A stretch of 50,502 nt of DNA from positions 1-50,502 of the forward strand of contig VGDO01000017.1 in NCBI GenBank assembly GCA_016869645.1. The letters run 5' to 3'. Origin of the DNA: Alphaproteobacteria bacterium (GTDB taxonomy: Bacteria > Pseudomonadota > Alphaproteobacteria > SHVW01). The translations under genes and the position numbers were made by a program. The notes beneath the pieces were generated by a model. The model was given only the letters and a program-made list of their open reading frames with translations. It made no database searches and was not told where the DNA came from. Shown in pieces: positions 42,887 through 50,502 of this stretch (the stretch's first letter is position 1; every line of letters begins with the position of its first letter).

Positions 42887-43852
42887 ATGACGATTCCGAC
42901 GCTGCAGGTCCGCGTTCGCCAGGTCACCTGGGAAGCAGAGGACATCAGTTCCTTCGAGTTCGTCTCGCCGAAGGGCGACGAGTTGCCGTCCTTCTCGGCA
43001 GGCTCCCACGTCGACGTCCATTTGCCAGGCGGCATGGTCCGCCAATACTCGCTTTGCAATCCGCCGACCGAGCGCCATCGCTACGTCGTCGCCGTGCTCA
43101 ACGAGAAGTCCGGCCGCGGCGGTTCGCGCTCGATGCACCAGAATGTGCGACCGGGCGACCTCATCACCATCTCCGCGCCGCGCAACAACTTCCCGTTGCA
43201 TCCTGAGGCGGGCCGCCACCTGCTGATCGCGGGCGGCATCGGCATCACGCCGCTGCTGGCCATGGTCCACCAGCTCAACGCGATCGGAGCGAACTACGAG
43301 CTGTATTACTGCACACGGACGCCGGAGAAGACCGCCTTCCGCGACGCACTCGCCCGCATCGCGGGCACGCGTGTCCACCTGCACCATGACGGCGGAGATC
43401 CGAGCCGCGGCCTCGATCTCAAAGCGCTGCTCTGGACCCATGAGATGGGGACCCATGTCTATTGCTGCGGCCCCACCGGCCTCATGTCGGCAGTCAAGAC
43501 AGCGGCCGCTCATTGGCCGCAAAGCAATGTGCATTACGAGTATTTCGCACCGCTGGCGGCACCGGCCGGCACTGCGCCCGCCAGCGTCGACGATACCTTC
43601 GAGGTGCGACTCGCCAAGTCGGGCAAGACCTTCACCGTGACGCCCGACAAGTCCATCCTGCAAGCGCTACGCGACGCCGGCGGCGATCAGGACAGTTCCT
43701 GCGAGTCCGGCACCTGCGGCACCTGCGCGACCGTGTATCTCGAGGGCGAGCCTGACCACCGCGACTACGTCCTCGGCGACGACGAGCACAAGAAGTTCAT
43801 CATGGTCTGCGTGTCGCGCTGCAAGAGTCCGGTGCTGGTGCTGGACCTGTAG
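42887..43852 (+). CDS. PDR/VanB-type oxygenase reductase (FMN, NAD, plant-type [2Fe-2S])
   Basis: A 321-residue phthalate-dioxygenase-reductase-type protein. FMN binding: RQYSLCN (52-58). NAD(P)H domain: GGIGITPLL (116-124) and YCCGPTGLM (192-200). C-terminal ferredoxin domain: C272, C277, C280 and C308 (CESGTCGTC, then MVCVSR). It passes electrons from NAD(P)H to a Rieske oxygenase. It is the only such reductase in the window, although two matching oxygenases are encoded, one divergent upstream and one convergent just downstream. It is co-transcribed with the transaminase and aldehyde dehydrogenase. Confidence 0.94.
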   Translation: MTIPTLQVRVRQVTWEAEDISSFEFVSPKGDELPSFSAGSHVDVHLPGGMVRQYSLCNPPTERHRYVVAVLNEKSGRGGSRSMHQNVRPGDLITISAPRNNFPLHPEAGRHLLIAGGIGITPLLAMVHQLNAIGANYELYYCTRTPEKTAFRDALARIAGTRVHLHHDGGDPSRGLDLKALLWTHEMGTHVYCCGPTGLMSAVKTAAAHWPQSNVHYEYFAPLAAPAGTAPASVDDTFEVRLAKSGKTFTVTPDKSILQALRDAGGDQDSSCESGTCGTCATVYLEGEPDHRDYVLGDDEHKKFIMVCVSRCKSPVLVLDL

Positions 43853-43862
43853 AATTCCTCCG

Positions 43863-43877
43863 CCGCACGCGGTGCGG
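43863..43877. terminator. Candidate bidirectional terminator between converging genes
   Basis: CCGCA (43863-43867) and TGCGG (43873-43877) form a short GC hairpin in the 37-base gap between the reductase stop and the stop of Rieske oxygenase 2. There is no T-run, so efficiency is doubtful. Confidence 0.4.
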
Positions 43878-43889
43878 GGACGAGAGAAT

Positions 43890-45236
43890 TCAGCCCCGCA
43901 TCGTCTCCAGTTCGCGCAGCGCTGCCTTGATGTGCAGGCGGCGCGCTTCGCCCGTCAGCTTGTCGCCCGAGCGGTAGATCTCGGCCATGCGCCGGCTCAC
44001 GCGATCACACAGATCGCGGTCGTCGTTCGACGGCGGAATGGCGAGCACCGTATCGCCCGCATAGGTGTTGACCGGGACGCCGTCGACCGAGGGCTGCAAT
44101 GGTCTTTCTCCCTCCTGGAACTTCTTGATCGCTGCCTTGAGCTTGCGGCGCAGGCTGGCCACACCCTGGTCGCTGTGGCCGAGATTCTCGCGCGCATGGA
44201 CCGTGATCGGTCCCTGCCCGCCCCAGGCCTCATAGTCGCCTGGATTGCTCTGCTTGAGCTCATAGGGCCGATGGCCGGTCTGACCGTAGAAGTCCACGCT
44301 GTCGTAGCCGCACTGCGACTTGTCGCCCCGGCCGAGCGGATCGGTTTCCTTGTTGAAATGGCGCCAAGCGATGACGATGCAGTTTGTGTCGTCGACCGGC
44401 ACCACCCAGCGCGTCAGGCCACAGCGCGCGAAATAGACCGATTGGTCGCCCTCCGTCCACATGCCGCCATTCTGCGAGAAATTGGGCAGCAGATGGTCGT
44501 GCACGCGGATCCACAGCATCCGGCCGACGCGGCGCGCCGTCGTATAGAAGAAGCCAGCCTCGCGCTCGTGATAGTTGATCACGCCGATATGGGCGAAATT
44601 GTCCTGGAACTGCACGCCCGTGACGCGCGCGTGCAGGAACGGCACGTGATAGGGATCGACCGAGTTCTCGCTGACCTGCAGCCAGTTCACCGGCGACGGC
44701 ACCATATAGGGCACCATCTCGTCATCGGGCCAATCCCAGGTGTCGAGCACGGGCAGCGGCGGCTGCTCGGCCGGTGGGCCGAAATACGCAAAGATCATGT
44801 TCTTGTATTCGACGACCGGGTAGGCGCCCTGGCGCACCCGCTCGCGAATCCGGCTGTTGGCCGGCTCGGCCGGCGTCTCGAGGATCGTGCCGTCGATGTC
44901 GTATTTCCAGCCGTGGTAGCAGCAACGGATGCCGTCGGTCTCGATCACACCGAATTCGAGCGAGGCGTTGCGGTGGCTGCAATTCAGATGCAGTAGGCCG
45001 AGCCGTCCGCTCTTGTCGCGGAACAGCACGAGATTCTCGCCGAAACGCCGCAGGCGCACGGGCCGGTCGGCGACCATCGACGAGATCGCGATCGGATGCC
45101 AGAAGCGGCGCATGTACTCGCCGCAGGGCGTGCCAGGCCCGATGCGATGGAGCAGATCGTCAGGCTCCAGCGTGCCCAGTTTGTTGCGGGCGTGCCCGTC
45201 GAAGCGCCCCTGGGGCATCTTGATTTCGACTGTCAT
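43890..45236 (-). CDS. Rieske non-heme iron oxygenase, alpha subunit (phthalate-dioxygenase-like), copy 2
   Basis: A 448-residue paralogue of copy 1. Rieske ligands C86, H88, C105, H108 and iron-site residues D194, H197, H202 fall at exactly the same positions. Over residues 31-210 the two align without gaps, and by my hand count 112 of 180 residues are identical. Beyond that they diverge more, in the substrate-pocket half, so they probably act on different substrates or successive steps. It follows the orphan binding-protein gene with a stem-loop between. Electron supply presumably comes from the converging PDR-type reductase. Confidence 0.93.
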   Translation of the reverse strand: MTVEIKMPQGRFDGHARNKLGTLEPDDLLHRIGPGTPCGEYMRRFWHPIAISSMVADRPVRLRRFGENLVLFRDKSGRLGLLHLNCSHRNASLEFGVIETDGIRCCYHGWKYDIDGTILETPAEPANSRIRERVRQGAYPVVEYKNMIFAYFGPPAEQPPLPVLDTWDWPDDEMVPYMVPSPVNWLQVSENSVDPYHVPFLHARVTGVQFQDNFAHIGVINYHEREAGFFYTTARRVGRMLWIRVHDHLLPNFSQNGGMWTEGDQSVYFARCGLTRWVVPVDDTNCIVIAWRHFNKETDPLGRGDKSQCGYDSVDFYGQTGHRPYELKQSNPGDYEAWGGQGPITVHARENLGHSDQGVASLRRKLKAAIKKFQEGERPLQPSVDGVPVNTYAGDTVLAIPPSNDDRDLCDRVSRRMAEIYRSGDKLTGEARRLHIKAALRELETMRG

Positions 45237-45263
45237 ATCGGCGCCGTCACATCACGAAAGGGC

Positions 45264-45288
45264 GGCAGGCGCCAGCGCGGCGCCTGCC
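45264..45288 (-). terminator. Intercistronic stem-loop after the orphan binding-protein gene
   Basis: GGCAGGCGCC (45264-45273) and GGCGCCTGCC (45279-45288) form a perfect 10-bp stem with a 5-base loop. On the minus-strand message it lies 12 bases after the binding-protein stop and about 30 bases before Rieske oxygenase 2. It is strong enough to attenuate; only a short TTT follows. Confidence 0.65.
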
Positions 45289-45300
45289 CACTATCCTGCA

Positions 45301-46476
45301 TCAAGCAGCCTGCAAACGATCCACCATTCTCTGCCGTTCCGCCAGGAACCACGGGTGCTCGGTGCCCTGGATGAACAGCTTGGAGACGGCATCGCCGGGG
45401 AAGGATGCGGCGAAGAAGCTCTTGTACGCATCGCCATAGTGCTGCTCGGCGCCGGTGACCACGCTGTTGTAGCCGACATTGTTGGTCATCAGCCCGCCAA
45501 TCTTGGGCTGCAGGGTCCAGTTGATCAACGCATAGGCCTGCTCGACGTTCTTGGCGTTCTTGCTGAGCGCATGGACGTCCATCACGGTGAGCGCGCCTTC
45601 CTTGGGCGCGATGAACTTGAACGGGTTCTTTTCCTTGATCAGCCCGTACATGATGCTGTCCCAAGCCATGCCGACCGTGCAGCCATTCTGCAGAAACGCT
45701 GCCTTCTGCTCGGCGCCCTTCAGCCAGAGCTGCTGGATCTGCTTCTTGTTGGCGATGGCATGGTCGAGCGCCTGGCCATAGGCCCGTTTCATCAGGGCCT
45801 CATCGCCGAAGGCGCGCAGCATCGTGCCTGGCTCGAGCTTTCCCGTATCCTCCATCCAGAGCCCGGTGGCGAGCAGCAGCGTGCGTGCCCGCGCCGTCAC
45901 CTTGCCCTGATACTTGGGGTCCCAGAGAATGCCGTAGGAGGTTTGTCCGGGCACGCCTGGCACGCTGTCATGGAGCGCAAGGGACTCTGTCGACCAGGTG
46001 AAGGGCACGGCATAGATTTTTCCATCGCGCCGCGCACCCAGGCGATCAGCGCGCTCCGCCAGATCCGGACGGACATTGCCGTAGTTCTTGACGCGCTTGA
46101 TATCGACCGGCTGGTAGAGATCATAGTCCACGCCCGCGCTGATCCAGGCAAGGCCGGGCGAGACGAGATCGATGCCTTGTCCGCGCGAGGCGCGCATCTT
46201 GTTCAGCGCCTCCTCGTTGCCGGTGAAGATCTGCATCGTCAGCTTGATGCCGGTATCCTTCGTGAACTGCTCGATGAAGGGCTTCGGCTCGTAATCGTCC
46301 CAGGTGAACCAGACCAGTTCACCCGAGCTCGATCGCGCGTCGCGGACGAACCATGGAGCAGCCGCGGCGACGCCGCCGGCCGCCGCCGAGCGCATCAGAA
46401 AACCGCGACGGGTAAAACGCCGCGCAGCGGCCAAGGTCAGTTTTGCAGTCTTGTTGCGTGTAAATTCGTGCGCCAT
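45301..46476 (-). CDS. Tat-exported PotD-like substrate-binding protein without its own permease
   Basis: A 391-residue protein with a twin-arginine signal (TRRGFLM, residues 22-28, then a hydrophobic AAAGGVAAAAP). The mature part begins ELVWFTWDDYEPKPFIEQFTKDTGIKLTMQIFTGNEEALNKM, typical of PotD/PotF-like polyamine binding proteins. SPGLAWISAGVDYDLYQPVD and QNGCTVGMAWDSIMYGLIKE would line the ligand cleft. No permease or ATPase gene is next to it; it may use the PotABC-type importer encoded at 34432-38379. It is co-directional with Rieske oxygenase 2 and divergent from the GntR gene. Confidence 0.9.
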   Translation of the reverse strand: MAHEFTRNKTAKLTLAAARRFTRRGFLMRSAAAGGVAAAAPWFVRDARSSSGELVWFTWDDYEPKPFIEQFTKDTGIKLTMQIFTGNEEALNKMRASRGQGIDLVSPGLAWISAGVDYDLYQPVDIKRVKNYGNVRPDLAERADRLGARRDGKIYAVPFTWSTESLALHDSVPGVPGQTSYGILWDPKYQGKVTARARTLLLATGLWMEDTGKLEPGTMLRAFGDEALMKRAYGQALDHAIANKKQIQQLWLKGAEQKAAFLQNGCTVGMAWDSIMYGLIKEKNPFKFIAPKEGALTVMDVHALSKNAKNVEQAYALINWTLQPKIGGLMTNNVGYNSVVTGAEQHYGDAYKSFFAASFPGDAVSKLFIQGTEHPWFLAERQRMVDRLQAA

Positions 46477-46681
46477 GTGCTTTCCCCTTCTTGCGATCGC
46501 TCGGCGGTCCCTGAGTCGCTCAACCCGCGTGGAACGGAGCCGTCGTAACCACGCTATCCTGGATACACCAAAAATTCAAATTGCCGAAAGCACCGAAAAA
46601 CCTGAAATTCGCATCGATGGAGCAGTTACATGCGTGCTTCGGCCGGCCTGCGCTGGCCAAGTCGCGCAAAATCATCGATAC

Positions 46682-46708
46682 TTATTAATTCTGACGAAAT
46701 ACTAATAA
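46682..46708. promoter_or_regulatory. AT-rich inverted repeat upstream of the GntR gene
   Basis: TTATTA (46682-46687) and TAATAA (46703-46708) flank 15 bases, just before the GntR start at 46724. The 247-base gap is AT-rich and also holds TGGATACACCA (46560-46570), loosely like FCD-type operators. Assignment is tentative. Confidence 0.35.
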
Positions 46709-46723
46709 TCCGAAGGCCCCGAC

Positions 46724-47467
46724 ATGAAGGTCCGCAAGCTCAACGTCACCAAGCTACCGGTGCGCCAGCCCAAGGGACGCGGCGCGCAGTTCGTCCACAC
46801 GGCATTGCGCCAGAAGATCCTGTCGCTTGAGCTTCGCCCGGGCGCCAAGCTCGACGAAGCGGCGCTGGTGCAGAGCTTCGGAGTCTCCCGCACGCCGGTG
46901 CGCGAGGCGATCATCCGGCTGGCGGCCGACGGGTTGGTCTTCATCCTGCCCAATCGCGGTGCTCAGGTGGCGCCGCTCGATCTCAGCGAGACTGCGCAGT
47001 TCTTCGAGGCTTTCGAGCTGAACCAACGCGTGGTCAATCACCTGGCCGCGCTGCGTCGCACGGAAGCCGATCTCGATCGCATCCGGCGCGCGCGCGACGA
47101 GTTCGATTCCGCGGTCAAGCGCGACGATCCGACCGGTCTCGTCAGCGCGAATTTCGACCTGCACATGGCGATCGCCCAGGCGGCGCGCAACACGCATGTC
47201 GAGACCACGCTGCGGCGGCTGCTCGAGCACGGCATGCGGCTTTGCTGGATCTGGTACAAGGACTTCCCCCAGCCGCTGGTGCGCAAGGACATGGACAATT
47301 CCTGTCAGGAGCACGATGACATGGTGGCTGCCATCGAGGCGCGCGACGCGGGCCGCGCCGACGCGCTCGGCAAGGTCCACACCGACAGCTTCCGCGTGCG
47401 CATCAAGGACTATCTCGACCAGAGCCTGTCCTCGCAGATCAGTTTTCCTCTGGCGGCCAAGGCGTAG
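46724..47467 (+). CDS. GntR-family transcriptional regulator, FCD subfamily
   Basis: A 247-residue regulator. Residues 18-90 form the winged helix (QSFGVSRTPVREAIIRLAADGLV is the signature). Residues 100-240 form an FCD domain with the metal-binding pattern FDLHMAIAQAARN, EHDDMVAAI and KVHTDSF intact, so a divalent metal and a carboxylate ligand probably bind there. FCD regulators are usually repressors of sugar-acid, amino-acid or aromatic catabolism. It is divergent from the orphan binding protein/Rieske 2 unit and upstream of the second amidase gene, and is the only regulator inside the 32.5-49 kb island. Confidence 0.92.
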   Translation: MKVRKLNVTKLPVRQPKGRGAQFVHTALRQKILSLELRPGAKLDEAALVQSFGVSRTPVREAIIRLAADGLVFILPNRGAQVAPLDLSETAQFFEAFELNQRVVNHLAALRRTEADLDRIRRARDEFDSAVKRDDPTGLVSANFDLHMAIAQAARNTHVETTLRRLLEHGMRLCWIWYKDFPQPLVRKDMDNSCQEHDDMVAAIEARDAGRADALGKVHTDSFRVRIKDYLDQSLSSQISFPLAAKA

Positions 47468-47507
47468 ACGTCCGGGCAGCATCCACCATGACATAGGCCG
47501 GCCGGTA

Positions 47508-47533
47508 GGGGCCCGCGCGAATGCGCGTTCCCC
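47508..47533. repeat. GTAGGGGC-type hairpin
   Basis: GGGG (47508-47511) pairs with CCCC (47530-47533), and CGCGC (47514-47518) with GCGCG (47523-47527), around a GAAT loop with two mismatches between. Its GTAGGGGC edge matches that of the palindrome at 11426, suggesting the same dispersed family. It lies 41 bases after the GntR stop and may end that transcript. Confidence 0.5.
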
Positions 47534-47610
47534 GGCGGAACAAAGTTTGACCTGCCGGCTTGGCGCGGCGAGCCGTGCCGTCCATGCTGCGCCCCACGAC
47601 TGTCAACGAC

Positions 47611-48996
47611 ATGTCCAGCCAAACTCTTCCCCCCGACCCCATTGAAAGGATCGGCATTGCCGGTTTGGCGCGCGCGGTGCGCGCCGGCAAGACGACCTTC
47701 GCTGCCATCGCCGACGACTATCTCGCCCGCATTGCCATGCTCGACGGCACGATCAAGGCATTCGTGCAGGTCGACGCCGGCGGCGCGCGGCGCACGGCGC
47801 GCGCGCTCGATGGCATGCTCGCCGCCGGACACGACATGGGCCCGCTGATGGGCATGCCGGTCGCCGTCAAGGACCTGCTGACGGTCAAGGGCATGCCGGT
47901 CACCGCGGGCTCGCGCGTCGACATATCCGACCTCGTGCAGCCCGAGGGCAGCTTCGTCGCCCGGCTGCGCCGCGCCGGTTGCGTCATCCTGGGCAAGACG
48001 CGCACGACCGAGTTCGCCTCGGGCGGCTACAACTTCACGCACACCACGCCGCTCAACCCGTGGAGCACGCCCGACGATCCGCTCATGCCCGGCGGGTCGA
48101 GCAACGGTTCGGCCACCGCCCTCGCCGCCGGCCTCGCGGCCCTCTCGATCGGCTCGGACACCGGCGGCTCGGTGCGCATCCCGGCCGCCTATTGCGGACT
48201 GGTCGGCTTCAAGTCGAGCGTCGGCCGCTGGCCGATTGACGGCGTCTTCCCGCTGTCGCCCACGCTCGACACGATCGGCTTCTTCAGCCGCGATATGGCA
48301 GACGCCGCCATCATTATCGGCGCGCTCGACGGCGTCGAGATTCCCGGGCGGAAGCCGCGCGGACTGCGACTTGCCAAGCCGACGACCTTCTTTCTCGACG
48401 ATGTCGACCCGGCCGTGCTCGACGCCTTCAACCGCACGCTCGCCTCGCTCGAGACAGCAGGCGCCACCGTCGTGCCGATCGAGGTACCCGAGGCGGCCGA
48501 GATCACCGAGGTCTCTGGCGTGCTCGTTCCGGTCGAGCTGCTGGCGACCCTGGGACGCGACCGAGTCAGGGCCAACGAATCCGTGTTCGATCCGCCGGTC
48601 ATCAAGCGACTGCTGTCGATCTGGGATGTCACCGGCGATGCCTACGCGCGCATCGCCTGGCGCCGGCGCGAGCTGGTCGCCATCGCGCGCGCCAAGATGG
48701 ACGGCTTCGATGCCTGGATTTCGCCAACCGCACCCTATCCGACGCCGCGCGTCGCATCGGTCACGACCATGGAGCAGCACGCCGACTGGAACACGCGCAG
48801 CAGCCGCTGCACGCGGCCGGGCAATCTCTTTGACCAGTGCGGCATTTCGCTGCCGATGGCCAATCCGAATGGACCGCCCTTCGGGCTGCAGCTCTGCGCC
48901 GCCAACGGCAGCGACGAGGAGCTGATCGCGGTGGCTGCTGCCGTCGAATCCGTAATCGGAGCCGGCAAGCGGCCCGACCTTTCGCGCCTGATCTAG
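47611..48996 (+). CDS. Amidase-signature-family amidase, second copy
   Basis: A 461-residue enzyme from ATG 47611; ATG 47584 (470 residues) is an alternative, and neither has a strong Shine-Dalgarno sequence. The triad is Lys87 (AVKDLLT), Ser163 (GGSSNGSATA) and Ser187 (GSDTGGSVRIP), and here the canonical DTGGS block is intact, unlike in the first amidase. Family range includes aryl and alkyl amides, amino-acid amides and urea-like compounds. It lies 143 bases after the GntR gene. Its stop codon TAG and the opposing stop of the deformylase gene share bases in CTAG. Confidence 0.9.
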   Translation: MSSQTLPPDPIERIGIAGLARAVRAGKTTFAAIADDYLARIAMLDGTIKAFVQVDAGGARRTARALDGMLAAGHDMGPLMGMPVAVKDLLTVKGMPVTAGSRVDISDLVQPEGSFVARLRRAGCVILGKTRTTEFASGGYNFTHTTPLNPWSTPDDPLMPGGSSNGSATALAAGLAALSIGSDTGGSVRIPAAYCGLVGFKSSVGRWPIDGVFPLSPTLDTIGFFSRDMADAAIIIGALDGVEIPGRKPRGLRLAKPTTFFLDDVDPAVLDAFNRTLASLETAGATVVPIEVPEAAEITEVSGVLVPVELLATLGRDRVRANESVFDPPVIKRLLSIWDVTGDAYARIAWRRRELVAIARAKMDGFDAWISPTAPYPTPRVASVTTMEQHADWNTRSSRCTRPGNLFDQCGISLPMANPNGPPFGLQLCAANGSDEELIAVAAAVESVIGAGKRPDLSRLI

Positions 48997-49550
48997 TCGA
49001 AATCCTGCGGCTGATATTTGAAGAAGCCGCCGGCCAGATTCATCTCCGAGGCGAAGCTGAGCTGCGTCATATCTGTCATCCGCATCGGGTACAACACGCC
49101 GTCCAGGTGGTCGCATTCGTGCTGCAGGATCATGGCGTGAAAGCCTGTCGCCTCGCGCTCGACCAGCTTGCCGTCGAGGCCGTGGAAGCGGACGCCGACG
49201 CGGCGGTGGCGCGGCACGCGGCCATAGAGGCCGGGCAGCGACAGGCACCGCTCCCAGATCTCGGAGGTTTCGGGCCCGAGCGGCGTGATCACCGGATTGA
49301 CCATGAGAGTCCACGGCACCGGCTGCGTCCTGGCACCGGCCGGGATCCGATCGGGCGGAATGCGATAGAGCACGACGCGCAAGGGAATGCCGATCTGCGG
49401 CGCGGCAATGCCGCAGGAATTGATCGGCACCAGCGTATCCTCCATGTCCTGGCGCAGGCCTGCGATTGTCGCCGTCGTCGGGTCATCGACCTCGCTCGAG
49501 CGGCCGCGCAGGATCGGATGTCCCATTCGCAAAATGTCGCGCACGGGCAT
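48993..49550 (-). CDS. def: Peptide deformylase
   Basis: A 185-residue protein from ATG 49550, with AGGAGG 5 bases upstream; the longer in-frame reading to 49655 is Arg-rich and lacks a start signal. Motif I is CGIAAPQIG (46-54) with Gln52, motif II ERCLS (100-104) with metal ligand Cys102, and motif III HECDH (144-148) with ligands H144, H148 and catalytic E145. It removes the N-formyl group from new proteins. Motif II has Arg101 where the standard motif is EGCLS, and fmt is not adjacent, so this may be a secondary deformylase. Symbol given for the family. Confidence 0.87.
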   Translation of the reverse strand: MPVRDILRMGHPILRGRSSEVDDPTTATIAGLRQDMEDTLVPINSCGIAAPQIGIPLRVVLYRIPPDRIPAGARTQPVPWTLMVNPVITPLGPETSEIWERCLSLPGLYGRVPRHRRVGVRFHGLDGKLVEREATGFHAMILQHECDHLDGVLYPMRMTDMTQLSFASEMNLAGGFFKYQPQDFD

Positions 49551-49698
49551 GGTGCCCTCCTTTCTTCGCATGCCGATCACCATATCATGCACCAACAGGC
49601 AGCCGGCACGCCGATCACCAGGCCGTGTCTTGCGCCTCGACCGACCCCGTGGCACCTATGGGGCATGGATTTGAACCTCGCTCGCGAATGAGGCTGTC

Positions 49699-50358
<660 letters not shown>

Positions 50359-50502
50359 CTGGAGCATGTTGATTTTAGGTTGGTGCATACCCTGAATTCC
50401 TGAAGTAGGCTGCGCATTCCTCGGCGGTGTAGCTGCCGAGGAGTTCGGCGATTGCCGCGCAGATCGCCTCGACGGTGCGAGCCTGCGCCTTGCGCAGAAG
50501 GT
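50359..50502 (-). mobile_element. 3' end of an IS630-family insertion sequence
   Basis: The window ends inside an insertion element whose transposase reads leftward. Its terminal inverted repeat should lie between the msrA stop (50358) and the transposase stop (50375), but I cannot define it without the other end. IS630 elements insert at TA; a TA is present within the msrA stop codon (50356-50357). Confidence 0.65.
50375..50502 (-). CDS. IS630-family transposase, C-terminal fragment
   Basis: Forty-one residues are visible before the stop (TAA at 50377-50375); the rest lies beyond the window. The tail reads [17 protein letters not shown], then [20 protein letters not shown] and YAPT. The 'LLRKAxART-E' helix followed by 'ECxxYFRNxGYA' is the usual end of IS630-type DDE transposases. 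The catalytic residues are not in view, so intactness cannot be judged. Confidence 0.85.
   Translation of the reverse strand, partial: LLRKAQARTVEAICAAIAELLGSYTAEECAAYFRNSGYAPT

Noticed and set aside
47410..49314. 634-codon minus-strand frame over the second amidase
   Set aside because: Antisense to the amidase gene, whose triad is complete.

Overview
The window is GC-rich and gene-dense. It has frequent 4-base ATGA gene overlaps, Shine-Dalgarno starts, twin-arginine and lipoprotein signals, and many ABC-transporter, acyl-CoA and Rieske-oxygenase genes. This looks like a metabolically versatile soil-type alphaproteobacterium; a Rhodospirillales or Reyranella/Bradyrhizobium-like source is my guess from style, not proven by a marker gene. 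I found no rRNA, tRNA or CRISPR array, and no gap between genes exceeds 300 bases.

Layout. 1-5664: envelope and housekeeping genes (a truncated secreted protein, an M48 metalloprotease, two lipoproteins, a 2OG-Fe(II) oxygenase, a dienelactone-hydrolase-like lipoprotein, L-aspartate dehydrogenase nadX). 5674-12311: an IclR regulator, an ornithine-cyclodeaminase-family enzyme, a complete NMT1/SsuA-type ABC importer and two crotonase-family enzymes. 12326-18963: a small secreted protein, a NUDIX hydrolase, a long 3-hydroxyacyl-CoA dehydrogenase with a methyltransferase, an SDR and an NDP-forming acyl-CoA synthetase, mostly acyl-CoA chemistry. 18927-27157: a TPR O-GlcNAc-type glycosyltransferase, a class I aminotransferase, an HSL-type esterase, a PPOX flavoprotein, a second glycosyltransferase-like protein, and a 512-residue protein of unknown function with a CRP-consensus palindrome upstream.

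27163-32340: a MarR regulator heads a minus-strand operon (MarR, exported nucleoside hydrolase, Spy-like protein, ICMT-like methyltransferase) and faces a divergent operon (YdhR-like protein, MetX-like hydrolase, zinc alcohol dehydrogenase). Two 17-bp palindromes lie at the MarR start.

32495-48996 is the most interesting part: an apparent catabolic island for an amine- or amide-containing, probably aromatic, compound. One minus-strand operon encodes a Rieske oxygenase, a complete polyamine-type ABC importer, an unrecognised 203-residue protein and an amidase. A divergent plus-strand operon encodes a class III transaminase, an aldehyde dehydrogenase and a PDR-type reductase. A third unit carries an orphan polyamine-type binding protein and a second Rieske oxygenase, facing a GntR/FCD regulator and a second amidase. 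My reading is one reductase serving two oxygenases and possibly one translocator serving two binding proteins. The window closes with peptide deformylase, msrA, and the 3' end of an IS630-type transposase beginning 17 bases after the msrA stop.

Non-coding structure includes a four-copy 13-bp tandem repeat, several families of intergenic palindromes, stem-loops after all three ABC binding-protein genes, and a recurring motif (CAATCTAGCG on the plus strand) upstream of four minus-strand genes that looks like a core promoter element.
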